Shown here: one piece after another, positions 9,079 through 17,012 of the stretch | Layout: each line of letters starts with the position of its first letter | Numbering within the stretch: position 1 is the first letter of the stretch | NCBI RefSeq assembly: GCF_026239555.1 | Contig: NZ_JAPIVP010000018.1 | Coordinates: 1-64,000 of the forward strand | Reading direction: 5' to 3' | DNA length: 64,000 bases | DNA from: Pedobacter sp. PF22-3 | GTDB lineage: Bacteria > Bacteroidota > Bacteroidia > Sphingobacteriales > Sphingobacteriaceae | Position numbers and translations under genes: made by a program | Notes under the pieces: generated by a model | What the model was told of the DNA's origin: nothing | What the model saw: only the letters and a program-made list of their open reading frames with translations | Databases searched by the model: none

Positions 9079-9510
9079 TTAATCCAGCTCCATTTCAAAA
9101 GCAATCTGACGTTTATGCTCTTTAAAGCCTGCCCGCTCATAAAATTGATGACTTTCCGTGCGTTTGGTGTTGCATCTAACCTTTAATTTTTTCACCTGAT
9201 GCTGTTCTGCCCAAAGCTTTACGCCTTCAATTAATTGTTTTCCAATTTTTAGGTTGCGGTAAGCAGCATCAACAACCAATCCTCCGATTTCGACAAAAGG
9301 ATCTGATTCTAGCCTTAAGGTATAAAAACCGTGGATCCAACCAACCACCTTATTTTCGAAAATGGCAACATAAGCGCAGTTCTCGTTGCTATTATTAATC
9401 TGCCTGATCCTAAACAATATTTGTTCGATATTGCTATCGTAACCCAATTGTGTGGATAGTCCGGCCACACTTTCTGCATCTTTTTCGGTTATTACTCTAA
9501 TTTCGACCAT
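9079..9510 (-). CDS. GNAT family N-acetyltransferase
   Basis: A 143-aa acetyl-CoA-dependent acetyltransferase. Motif A is visible as GGLVVDAAYRNLKIGKQLIEG (acetyl-CoA pyrophosphate loop RxxKIGxxL). Motif B is the region RCNTKRTESHQFYERAGFKEH, typical of amino-group acetyltransferases. The N-terminal helix (ITEKDAESVAGLSTQLGY) resembles aminoglycoside/polyamine-type GNATs, but the substrate cannot be assigned. The gene appears monocistronic between lipA and cysS. Confidence 0.87.
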   Translation of the reverse strand: MVEIRVITEKDAESVAGLSTQLGYDSNIEQILFRIRQINNSNENCAYVAIFENKVVGWIHGFYTLRLESDPFVEIGGLVVDAAYRNLKIGKQLIEGVKLWAEQHQVKKLKVRCNTKRTESHQFYERAGFKEHKRQIAFEMELD

Positions 9511-9823
9511 TATTAATAAGGTATTATGTTGAACTAAATTAGGATTAAAAAATTATTCTACCATCAGAAGTTTACGGTCCCAAATGCACCAGGCCTTGCC
9601 ACTTAAACCCTATTGAAACGGCAGCTCCCGATTTTTTCATCGGGACTACAGCGGAAAGAGGGACTGCTTTTTCCGATAAGCAGTACAGCACCTTTTCAAA
9701 AAAACAAATAATCTGAAAGCCTTCGGGCAAAGTAAATAATGACATATGCTGCCTGTAAATGTTAGCTAAAAATCATAAGCTTAACAATACCATTTTAAAG
9801 GTTTTAACTTTCTAACTAAATCT
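9511..9823. repeat. Intergenic region with an AGCCC-AGCGGCAG-type repeat (core 9604-9664)
   Basis: The gap before cysS has no convincing gene. Its core is a copy of a palindromic family: AACCCTATTGAAACGGCAG, then CTCCCGATTTTTTCATCGGG as an inner hairpin, then ACTACAGCGGAAAGAGGG. Related copies lie at 14234, 27358, 43777 and 49336, and inverted at 43639 and 56953. The remainder shows no clear signal except the cysS promoter at its right end. Confidence 0.7.
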
Positions 9824-9831
9824 TACATTTG
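9824..9831 (+). promoter_or_regulatory. Leaderless -7 box of cysS (TACATTTG)
   Basis: Exact TAnnTTTG followed by CAAT and the ATG at 9836. The predicted transcription start coincides with the start codon. Confidence 0.65.
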
Positions 9832-9835
9832 CAAT

Positions 9836-11296
9836 ATGGATAATGGTTTACAGCTTTACAATACGCTTTCACGCAAAAAAGAACTTTTTCAACCCTTAAA
9901 TGCACCCAATGTTGGGATGTATGTTTGCGGTCCTACTGTCTATAGCGATGTGCATTTGGGCAATTGTCGTACATTTATTTCTTTCGATTTAATTTTTAGG
10001 TACCTAAAGTATGCTGGTTATAAGGTACGTTATGTACGTAATATTACCGATGCAGGCCATTTAGAAGGTGATAGAGACGAAGGTGATGATAAGTTTGCAA
10101 AACGCGCGAAACTGGAGCAGCTTGAGCCAATGGAAATTGTACAGAAATATACCTTAGGTTTCCATGATGTGATGCGCATGTTCAACACGCAGCCACCAAG
10201 TATCGAACCTACCGCTACAGGGCATATTATTGAGCAGATTGAAATGGTTAAAGTAATTATAGCCAACGGTTATGGTTATGAAGTGGATGGCAACGTATAT
10301 TTTGATGTAGAAAAGTATAGCAAGGAGTATAATTATACGATTTTAACCAACCGCAACCTGGAAGATATGCTGAATAATACCCGCGAGCTGGGTGGGCAGG
10401 ATGAAAAACGTGGAAGGTTAGATTTTGCACTATGGATAAAAGCAAAGCCAGAAACCTTAATGCAATGGCAATCGCCATGGGGCATGGGCTTTCCAGGTTG
10501 GCATATCGAATGTTCAGCCATGAGTGCTAAATATCTGGGCGCTGAATTTGATATCCATGGTGGTGGAATGGACCTGGCAGCAACACATCATACCAACGAA
10601 ATTGCACAATCTGAAGCTTGCAGCCATAAACAGCCTGCACGTTACTGGATGCATACCAATATGCTTACCGTAAACGGTACACGCATGTCTAAATCGGCCG
10701 GCAATGGTTTTCTTCCTCTAGAGTTATTCACCGGTGACCACCCTTTGCTGAAAAAAGGCTATAGCCCGATGACAGTAAAGTTTTTTATGTTACAGGCGCA
10801 TTATCGCAGTACTTTGGATTTCTCTAACGATGCACTGGATGCTTCGGAGAAAGGTTTCCGTCGTTTAATGTCGGCTATTGGCTTATTGGATAAACTATCT
10901 GTTTCTGAACAGAACGATTTTGATATTGATGCGTTGAAAGAAAAATGCATTAATGCGATGAATGACGATTTTAACAGTCCGATTTTAGTTGCCGAGTTAT
11001 TCGAAGCCGTTCGAATTATTAATACTGTGTATGATGGTAAAGGGAAAATTTCAGCAGAAGCACTTGAAAAATTAAAGCAGTTGGTTAACGATTTTGTATT
11101 CGACATTTTAGGACTCAAAGATGAGGACGCTGGGAGTAACGACTTAAATGGCGTTTTAGATATGGTAATTAACCTGCGGACTGAGGCCAAAGCGAATAAA
11201 GATTATGCAACTTCTGATCGGATCCGCATCGGATTGCAGGAATTAGGCATCCAGCTTAAAGATGGCAAAGAAGGAACAACATGGAGTAAGGCTTAG
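9836..11296 (+). CDS. cysS: Cysteinyl-tRNA synthetase
   Basis: Class Ia aminoacyl-tRNA synthetase that charges tRNA-Cys. The zinc ligand Cys sits in MYVCGPTVY near residue 30. The HIGH motif appears as HLGN, a second zinc-site Cys in GWHIECSAM, and the KMSKS loop as RMSKS around residue 283. The C-terminal anticodon-binding helices end in SDRIRIGLQELGIQLKDGKEGTTW, the family's usual ending. At 486 aa it is full length. A short gap separates it from the racemase gene, so read-through is possible. Confidence 0.97.
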   Translation: MDNGLQLYNTLSRKKELFQPLNAPNVGMYVCGPTVYSDVHLGNCRTFISFDLIFRYLKYAGYKVRYVRNITDAGHLEGDRDEGDDKFAKRAKLEQLEPMEIVQKYTLGFHDVMRMFNTQPPSIEPTATGHIIEQIEMVKVIIANGYGYEVDGNVYFDVEKYSKEYNYTILTNRNLEDMLNNTRELGGQDEKRGRLDFALWIKAKPETLMQWQSPWGMGFPGWHIECSAMSAKYLGAEFDIHGGGMDLAATHHTNEIAQSEACSHKQPARYWMHTNMLTVNGTRMSKSAGNGFLPLELFTGDHPLLKKGYSPMTVKFFMLQAHYRSTLDFSNDALDASEKGFRRLMSAIGLLDKLSVSEQNDFDIDALKEKCINAMNDDFNSPILVAELFEAVRIINTVYDGKGKISAEALEKLKQLVNDFVFDILGLKDEDAGSNDLNGVLDMVINLRTEAKANKDYATSDRIRIGLQELGIQLKDGKEGTTWSKA

Positions 11297-11340
11297 TTAG
11301 TCATGAGCCTATAGTCCAAAGTTATGAGTCGATTTAAACA

Positions 11341-12021
11341 ATGAGAAAAATTGGTTTAGTAGGGGGCATTAGCTGGGTATCGACAATAGATTATTATCGT
11401 TTTATAAACGAGGGCGTAAATGAGCGCTTGGGCGGATTAAATTTCGCTGAGTGTTTAATTTACTCCCTTAATTTTGGTGATGTTCAGGATAAGACCTGGG
11501 AAGGATCATTTGACCTTTTACTTGTTGCTTGTGAGCGTTTAAAGCGTAGTGGTGTAGAAGCCATTGTGTTATGTGCCAATACTGCCCATCTTTTTGCAGA
11601 CCAGCTTCAGGAAAAAATTGCATTACCTATTATCCATATTGGCACCGAAACTGCTAAGGTCATAAATGCTACTGGCATTAAAACCGTGGGTCTACTAGGT
11701 ACCGTATTTACCATGGAGAAGGAGTTTTACATCAAAAAGCTCGAAGACCATGGATTAAACGTTTTGGTGCCTGCCCCAAAAGCAACATGCGATTACATCC
11801 AGTTTACGCTTAAAGAAGAATTGGGCAGAGGATTGATTTTAGAAGAAACCAGGGCGAAGTATATCAAAATAATTAATGATCTGATCGCGGATGGAGCCGA
11901 AGGGATAATCCTTGGATGTACAGAAATCCCTATGCTGATCAATCAGGATGATTTCGAGATCCCGGTATTCGATACCACTAAAATTCATTGCCAGGCCATT
12001 GTGGATTACATGCTTTCTTAG
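11341..12021 (+). CDS. Aspartate/glutamate racemase family protein
   Basis: A 226-aa cytosolic protein of the Asp/Glu/hydantoin racemase superfamily (YgeA/RacX type). The two catalytic cysteines stand in their usual contexts: VLCANTAH around residue 80 and ILGCTEIPML around residue 190. The N-terminus MRKIGLVGGISWVSTIDYYR is characteristic of cofactor-independent amino-acid racemases. The exact substrate (aspartate, glutamate or a broad range) is not clear from sequence. It lies 44 nt after cysS. Confidence 0.88.
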   Translation: MRKIGLVGGISWVSTIDYYRFINEGVNERLGGLNFAECLIYSLNFGDVQDKTWEGSFDLLLVACERLKRSGVEAIVLCANTAHLFADQLQEKIALPIIHIGTETAKVINATGIKTVGLLGTVFTMEKEFYIKKLEDHGLNVLVPAPKATCDYIQFTLKEELGRGLILEETRAKYIKIINDLIADGAEGIILGCTEIPMLINQDDFEIPVFDTTKIHCQAIVDYMLS

Positions 12022-12087
12022 ACCACACTTTATTATGCTAGGGCTGAAAACAAATCTCATAAGTTTTCATGCTCACCTAGAGTTTTT

Positions 12088-12147
12088 CCCCCTTCAAAGG
12101 GGAATAGACTATTTCCTAGCAATAAATTTGTCTCCCTTTGAAGGGGG
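12088..12147. repeat. CCCCCTTCAAAGGGG inverted-repeat element
   Basis: The left arm CCCCCTTCAAAGGGG (12088-12102) pairs with TCCCTTTGAAGGGGG (12133-12147) across about 30 nt, a stem of about 14 bp with one mismatch. It sits in the gap between the racemase and M28 genes and could fold in either transcript. It has no coding content. Confidence 0.65.
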
Positions 12148-12192
12148 GCAGGTGGGATGAGAGATAATTACACTACTTTAAACAATTTTCAG

Positions 12193-12200
12193 TTAGTTTG
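12193..12200 (+). promoter_or_regulatory. Degenerate -7 box (TTAGTTTG) 4 nt before ATG
   Basis: TTAGTTTG differs from TAnnTTTG at one position, and is followed by AAAA and the ATG at 12205. It has the same geometry as the exact leaderless promoters. Confidence 0.35.
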
Positions 12201-12204
12201 AAAA

Positions 12205-13188
12205 ATGAATAAAAAACTTTTAATACTGCCTTTATTAGCGTTAATCGGATTTGAGGCATGCCAGAATAAAACAAAGCAGGGTGCAGATAAAAATGGGGAA
12301 GAAAGTGCAGCAAAGCTTTTGTCGCCTGATTTTAATGCAGATAGCGCTTATGCCTATACCAAAGCACAGGTAGATTTTGGTCCGCGGGTACCCGGAACCA
12401 CTGCGCATCAAAAATGCGCAGATTATTTAGTGGCCAAACTAAAATCTTTCGGGGCCGAAGTGAGTATTCAGGGCGAAAAAACACAGGCTTATGATGGCAA
12501 AAGCTTTCAGTTAAAAAATATTGTTGCTGCATTTAACCCCGGTAAAAAGAACAGGGTATTAATTACTGCGCATTGGGATGCCCGCCCGTTTTCGGATCAG
12601 GATCCCGATCCGAAAAACCATACAAAAACTTTTGATGCAGCGAATGATGGTGCAAGTGGTGTAGCGGTAATTTTGGAAATGGCACGCCAGATACAACAGA
12701 AGCAGCCTGATGTTGGGGTAGATTTTGTGCTTTGGGACTTAGAAGACTATGGCAAGGCAAATGATGAAACGCCTGATGAAACCACTTGGTGCCTGGGCTC
12801 GCAATATTGGGCTAAAAAAGCCATTTCTTCGGATTATAAAGCACTTTATGGTATTAATTTGGATATGGTTGGCGGTGGTAATGCACAGTTTACGCAAGAT
12901 GAAATTTCGCGCCAGACTGCGCCTGATGTGGTCAACAAAGTATGGGATATTGGCAACGAAATTGGTTATTCCTCTTATTTTACCAAAATTCCGAGCGGTA
13001 AATTGGTTGATGATCATTTCTGGATGAATAAAGCTGGTGTTCCCTCTATTGATATTATCCATTACAACGATAACAGTGGTTTTTACATTAACTGGCATAC
13101 CCAATTGGATAATTTAGCGAATATTGACAAAAACACATTAAAAGCAACCGGCCAAACCGTTTTAGAAACCATTTATAGGGAAAAATGA
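12205..13188 (+). CDS. M28 family zinc metallopeptidase lipoprotein (glutaminyl cyclase-like)
   Basis: A 327-aa lipoprotein: a hydrophobic leader ends GFEAC, giving a lipidated Cys19, so it should sit on a membrane facing the periplasm or outside. The M28 co-catalytic zinc ligands are recognisable: His/Asp in AHWDARPF, Asp in NDGASGVAV, the DLEDYG acidic pair, Asp in NLDMVGG and the terminal His in WHTQLDN. The SDQDPD insertion and WDLEDYG are like the glutaminyl-peptide cyclotransferase branch of M28. It is therefore either a QC-like cyclase or an aminopeptidase; sequence alone does not decide. Confidence 0.85.
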   Translation: MNKKLLILPLLALIGFEACQNKTKQGADKNGEESAAKLLSPDFNADSAYAYTKAQVDFGPRVPGTTAHQKCADYLVAKLKSFGAEVSIQGEKTQAYDGKSFQLKNIVAAFNPGKKNRVLITAHWDARPFSDQDPDPKNHTKTFDAANDGASGVAVILEMARQIQQKQPDVGVDFVLWDLEDYGKANDETPDETTWCLGSQYWAKKAISSDYKALYGINLDMVGGGNAQFTQDEISRQTAPDVVNKVWDIGNEIGYSSYFTKIPSGKLVDDHFWMNKAGVPSIDIIHYNDNSGFYINWHTQLDNLANIDKNTLKATGQTVLETIYREK

Positions 13189-13276
13189 TGGGTAACAATG
13201 TTCAATTGTTAGTTACTTTTAAGGCCACACATCAAAGAAAATTTTATATTCGCCAAACATATTATAATAACTCATA

Positions 13277-14134
13277 ATGAAACACTTATTTTCAACTGCA
13301 ATCGCTTCGCTCTTAGCTTTAGGCGCTTTTGCTCAAAAAAGCGACGGAACAACCAAATCTTTAATAAATGCTGAAAAGGATTTTGCTAAGTCAATTGCCA
13401 AAAATGGAGATAAAGAAGCTTTTATAGATTACTCAACCACAAGTACTTTAGTATTCAGGCCAAACCCAGTTAATGCCAAAACTTTTTATGCTGGCAAAGC
13501 AGATGCTGAAAAGGATGTAACATGGACCCCAAACCTGGCGAAAGTATCACGCAGTGGCGATTTAGGTTTTACTACAGGACCATATGAAGTTGGTACTTCA
13601 GAGAAAAAATACGGTCAATATCTATCAATCTGGAAATCAGAAAACGGCAGATGGAAATTAGCTATTGATTTAGGAACGGAAAGCAATAAACCTTTAACTC
13701 AGGTTTCGCCATCATTTGTGGAACCAAAAGATCACGTTGCGCCAAAATTTTTGAATGAAAGAGAAATTAAGGCTGGGAAAGAAATTATCATCACTACTGA
13801 AAAGACCTTAAATACCTTATTAAAAACGCATGGAATTGCGGCATTTGGTGGCTTTTTAACCAATTATGCCCGTTTACTTTTCCCGGGTAACGATGCCATT
13901 GAAGGAAAAGGAAAGATTGTTGCTTTTTATAACAGTATGATCAGCAAAATTAACTTGAAAACAACCAGTGTAGATAAAGCTATCGGTAGTGATTTAGCTT
14001 ATACTTATGGTGTTGCTACTATCGATTATAAAGCCGATTTACGAGAAAGTTTTAACTACGTTTTCGTTTATGAAAAGGGAGCAGATGCAAGCTGGAACTT
14101 AATTGTACAGGCTTTTGTACCAGCAGAAAGATAA
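13277..14134 (+). CDS. Secreted protein with two NTF2/SnoaL-like domains
   Basis: A 285-aa exported protein (signal peptide about 1-19, ending GAFAQ). Two tandem alpha+beta units resemble the DUF4440/SnoaL-like NTF2 fold. The first (about 25-140) contains the family-typical YGQYLSIWKSENGRWKLAIDLG. The second (about 160-285) ends YVFVYEKGADASWNLIVQ. This fold binds small ligands and is sometimes enzymatic, but no catalytic residues can be assigned. Promoter sequence TATATTCG lies near 13248. A good terminator follows, so it is monocistronic. Confidence 0.75.
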   Translation: MKHLFSTAIASLLALGAFAQKSDGTTKSLINAEKDFAKSIAKNGDKEAFIDYSTTSTLVFRPNPVNAKTFYAGKADAEKDVTWTPNLAKVSRSGDLGFTTGPYEVGTSEKKYGQYLSIWKSENGRWKLAIDLGTESNKPLTQVSPSFVEPKDHVAPKFLNEREIKAGKEIIITTEKTLNTLLKTHGIAAFGGFLTNYARLLFPGNDAIEGKGKIVAFYNSMISKINLKTTSVDKAIGSDLAYTYGVATIDYKADLRESFNYVFVYEKGADASWNLIVQAFVPAER

Positions 14135-14153
14135 ATAACCAAAATGTGAATTG

Positions 14154-14192
14154 AAAAAGGGGCTATCTATAAACCAGAAGCCCTTTTTTTTA
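14154..14192 (+). terminator. Rho-independent terminator
   Basis: AAAAAGGGGCT (14154-14164) pairs with AGCCCTTTTT (14179-14188), followed by a T-rich tract, 20 nt after the NTF2-like gene. Confidence 0.85.
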
Positions 14193-14233
14193 TTTTTATA
14201 GATTTGCCATGGTTTGCTGATACCTTCGGGCTT

Positions 14234-14290
14234 AGCCCTGATTGAAGCGGCATCCTTGTAGCGCAGCGGAAAGATATAGCAGAAAGCAGG
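14234..14290. repeat. AGCCCTGATTGAAGCGGCA-type repeat
   Basis: AGCCCTGATTGAAGCGGCA, a short centre, then GCAGCGGAAAGATATAGCAG and AAAGCAGGAA. The arms match the copy at 27358-27414, while the inner hairpin is degenerate. Confidence 0.65.
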
Positions 14291-14372
14291 AATAAACGTT
14301 AAAAACAGCACTGTATCTGCGCTACGAAAGAAAATATTGCCAATAAAATTATCTATTTTACGTTTAAAAATC

Positions 14373-15260
14373 ATGTATAAAAATTTACTAATCTTCTCTT
14401 TTCTCCTATTATTTTGTTTTAACGTTTCTGCTCAAAGAAAGAAATTCGATGTACAGGGTAAAGCAGGTGCACGCGGAATTATGCCCGAAAATACAGTTGA
14501 AGGCATGTTAAAAGCTATAGATTTAGGCGTTACCACCTTAGAAATGGATGCCGTGATTTCTAAAGACAAACAAGTTGTACTTTCGCAGGAGCCTTATTTT
14601 AATAATGAAATTTCGCTACAGCCTAATGGAAAAGCGATAACGTTGAAAGACCAAAAAAATTTTAACATCTACAAAATGGACTACGAGCAGATTAAAAAGT
14701 TTGATGTAGGTAGCAAAGTTCATAACCGTTTTCCCGGGCAGATGAAGTTTAAAGCTTACAAGCCCTTACTCTCCGAAACCATAGATGCAGTTGAGGCCTA
14801 CGTTAAAGAACACAAACTTGCCAAACCGGTTTATAGTATTGAAACGAAAACGATTAAAAATGGCGACAATGAATTTCACCCGGAGCCTGCAGAATTTGTG
14901 GAGCTGATTATGGATGTGATTCATTCAAAAAAAATTGCTAAAAGAGTTATTATCGAATCGTTTGATATGCGTACGCTACAATATCTGCACGAGAAATATC
15001 CAAAAATACAAACCGCTTTATTGATTGATGAAAAGGAACCTTTTGAAGATTATATCGAGAAATTAGGTTTTAAACCAACTATTTATAGTCCTTATTCTGT
15101 ATTGGTTGGTAAGGGGCTGGTAGACCGGTGCCATGAAATGGGTATAAAAATTATTCCTTGGACTGTGAATACAGTAAAGGATGTAAAATACTTTAAAAAT
15201 TTAGGCGTAGATGGCATCATTACCGATTTTCCCAATATTATGGGACAATTGGATAAATAA
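14373..15260 (+). CDS. Glycerophosphodiester phosphodiesterase family protein, catalytic histidines lost
   Basis: Exported 295-aa protein with a signal peptide (about 1-20, ending NVSAQ) and a GDPD TIM barrel. Family members cleave glycerophosphodiesters to glycerol-3-phosphate and an alcohol using two histidines and acidic calcium ligands. Here the usual N-terminal GHRGARG..PENT reads GKAGARGIMPENT, so the His-Arg at residues 30-31 are Lys-Ala. The usual SHDP reads SQEP (residues 71-74), so the second His is Gln72. The metal-site acids in PENT and LEMDA remain, as does the C-terminal barrel (IIPWTVNTVKDVKYF, GVDGIITDFP). It is probably a non-hydrolytic binding homologue. I use the ATG at 14373 because it begins the signal peptide. 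Confidence 0.85.
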   Translation: MYKNLLIFSFLLLFCFNVSAQRKKFDVQGKAGARGIMPENTVEGMLKAIDLGVTTLEMDAVISKDKQVVLSQEPYFNNEISLQPNGKAITLKDQKNFNIYKMDYEQIKKFDVGSKVHNRFPGQMKFKAYKPLLSETIDAVEAYVKEHKLAKPVYSIETKTIKNGDNEFHPEPAEFVELIMDVIHSKKIAKRVIIESFDMRTLQYLHEKYPKIQTALLIDEKEPFEDYIEKLGFKPTIYSPYSVLVGKGLVDRCHEMGIKIIPWTVNTVKDVKYFKNLGVDGIITDFPNIMGQLDK

Positions 15261-15313
15261 CGCTAATCTTAGTCTATAGGCGGTGTCTCATCGACCGAAA
15301 TAAAAGTTTAGCT

Positions 15314-15332
15314 GGTTGGTGTGACACCAACC
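15314..15332. repeat. 19-bp palindrome GGTTGGTGT-G-ACACCAACC
   Basis: A perfect inverted repeat with one central base lies in the gap after the GDPD-like gene. The preceding bases mention GTGTC again (GGCGGTGTCTCATCGACC), suggesting a small repeat element. Its role is unknown. Confidence 0.5.
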
Positions 15333-15352
15333 AATAGAAGTAGGTAAACAAA

Positions 15353-15377
15353 AAAAGCGCTGGTTTACAGCGCTTTT
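15353..15377. terminator. Bidirectional intrinsic terminator
   Basis: AAAAGCGCT (15353-15361) and AGCGCTTTT (15369-15377) form a perfect 9-bp stem with flanking A and T tracts, between convergent genes. Confidence 0.85.
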
Positions 15378-15399
15378 CATTTGATCCTTTTACTAATGC

Positions 15400-15591
15400 C
15401 TAGTGATGCGATTCAGGAGATTCTGTGTGGTGTGCTTCAGTTTTCTCATGTGAAGAAGTTTCTTCACCATGGTGGAAAATTGGTCTGGTGAAAGCCACAA
15501 GCAGAATTAAAACAATAATCCATGCCGTTAATGGCAAAGCCCAAATGCCTTTTGTTTGCTGAACCGGTGCGTGTGAATCGTGAGCTGACAT
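15400..15591 (-). CDS. Small histidine-rich single-pass membrane protein
   Basis: A 63-aa protein with one hydrophobic helix (about residues 17-36, WALPLTAWIIVLILLVAFT) flanked by histidine-bearing tails. The N-terminal tail has His4, His7. The C-terminal tail has FHHGEE and repeated His/Glu/Ser ending ESHH. Nine His residues in about 25 C-terminal residues suggest metal binding, but I recognise no family. It is close to a terminator and appears monocistronic. ATG start at 15591. Confidence 0.7.
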   Translation of the reverse strand: MSAHDSHAPVQQTKGIWALPLTAWIIVLILLVAFTRPIFHHGEETSSHEKTEAHHTESPESHH

Positions 15592-15703
15592 ATCGAATAT
15601 TTTTGATTTTAAAATTTATGCTTTGTAATTGTGTGGTAAAGATAGTAACAAAATTAAAATAACAAGGGCAATTTGCCGAATAGTATTTTAAGATCAGTCC
15701 GTT

Positions 15704-15739
15704 ATTCAAAAAGGATAAAAGGCAGCGCCTTTTATCCTT
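15704..15739 (-). terminator. Terminator overlapping the TPR gene stop codon
   Basis: A perfect 13-bp stem AAGGATAAAAGGC (15711-15723) / GCCTTTTATCCTT (15727-15739) with a 3-nt loop. The TAA stop of the TPR gene (15732-15734) lies inside one arm. A short U-rich stretch follows on the minus strand. Confidence 0.7.
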
Positions 15740-16265
15740 GTAAATCGTAAATCATCACTTTAGTACTATTCATTTTGCTTTTAATACGGGTTTGGTGTTC
15801 CTGTAAAGTATTCTGCTCCTCCTGAACCGCATTAAAAAGTGCTGCTTTTTTGAAATAATTTGCCGCTTCTGCAAAATTTTGTTGTTGCTCAGCATGTAAA
15901 CCTAAACATTCGTAAATGTGCGATTCGCAAATGCCGGGTACAAGTAAAGCCTTTTCTGCAACCTGTTTTACCAATTTGTGCATTTTAAGTGTAATAACAA
16001 GTTCCAGGTAGGGTTTGTATACTTCCGGGAAATCAGGATCCAGCTCAATGCAACGTTTGTAATAATAACCTGCGGTTTTATAATCTTTAAAATGATGCTG
16101 ATAAATATCGCCCAATTGAAAATAGGCTCTGGCATAATCGGGGTCGAAAACGATAATTTCGTTAAAATACTGAAGCGCCTTTGGTAATTCGCCCCAGTGC
16201 AATTCTTCAATGGCCTGTAGATATTTTTCTTCTACAGTGGTATAAATGTCCATAACGGATATCAT
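15732..16265 (-). CDS. Tetratricopeptide repeat protein
   Basis: A 177-aa cytosolic protein with about three TPR units: around residues 16-49 (GELPKALQYFNEIIVFDPDYARAYFQLGDIY), 50-84 (DYKTAGYYYKRCIELDPDFPEVY) and 118-150 (HAEQQQNFAEAANYFKKAALF). TPRs mediate protein-protein contacts; no partner can be named. An ATG at 16253 (MDIYTTVEEKYLQ) is an equally plausible start. The 3' end is embedded in a strong terminator hairpin. Confidence 0.82.
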   Translation of the reverse strand: MISVMDIYTTVEEKYLQAIEELHWGELPKALQYFNEIIVFDPDYARAYFQLGDIYQHHFKDYKTAGYYYKRCIELDPDFPEVYKPYLELVITLKMHKLVKQVAEKALLVPGICESHIYECLGLHAEQQQNFAEAANYFKKAALFNAVQEEQNTLQEHQTRIKSKMNSTKVMIYDLQG

Positions 16266-16508
16266 TAATTTTGTTAAGCGGTATTTTGCTTAGCAAATGG
16301 GTAATTAAATTAATTTTTAAATTCTGGTTTATGCGATGATGGCAAAAACTCTAAGGGTTGGGAAGGGAATTTAAGTCAATACCCAAACCCTTTATGCCAC
16401 AAGACGGGCTAAAGTGCATTTTTTGGATATGTAGTTGACGTAGCATTTCTGTAATTTTGATGCAAAGATATTTATTTTCAGTGAAATGCAAATATAAAAT
16501 GAGATTTT

Positions 16509-17012
16509 CTACTTCATTACATGCGAAAAATAAACTATAGCATAGCTTGATAGGCAGAGTATACTGTTTGGGGCGAGCGAGTGAAACAGGTTTTCGAAGT
16601 TTTTTTGGGTGTCGATAATTTTTGCGGCTATGAACCAAAAAAACAGTGAAATGGCAATATCCAAAAAATCAAAACGGCCATTGGTAAGGTGAATTAACTG
16701 CATCAGCTCTAAACCAATAGCAAAAACAAGTGGAATGAAAACACAATTGATGCGCTTTTGATACAGGTTGAAATAAAATTCTTTTGAGGTTAAAGTGATG
16801 CAGAAAACCCATAAACCTTCAGGTAGCGAATAAATAATGTATTTATTTAGGGGAAGAGCTAAATTGATTGAACTTTTAAGACCATCGTAAGTTTTAAAAG
16901 AAAACAGGTAGATCACCAGCTGATTGATCAGTGTTTTATCGGTTCTGTAAAATACATAAATAAACAAACTGAAGATCATTGCAAAGAAAATATACCAATA
17001 ATGTTTTTTCAA
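16509..17012 (-). CDS. VanZ-like family membrane protein
   Basis: A 167-aa membrane protein with about four or five hydrophobic helices. The conserved VanZ signature region is visible at about residues 102-120: ELMQLIHLTNGRFDFLDI, with Glu, Gln, Gly-Arg and Asp in the family order. Some family members affect teicoplanin susceptibility; most have no known function. It starts with TTG at 17012, overlapping the methyltransferase stop as TTGA. That is the TTG version of the usual ATGA coupling and argues for co-translation. Confidence 0.78.
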   Translation of the reverse strand: MKKHYWYIFFAMIFSLFIYVFYRTDKTLINQLVIYLFSFKTYDGLKSSINLALPLNKYIIYSLPEGLWVFCITLTSKEFYFNLYQKRINCVFIPLVFAIGLELMQLIHLTNGRFDFLDIAISLFFWFIAAKIIDTQKNFENLFHSLAPNSILCLSSYAIVYFSHVMK

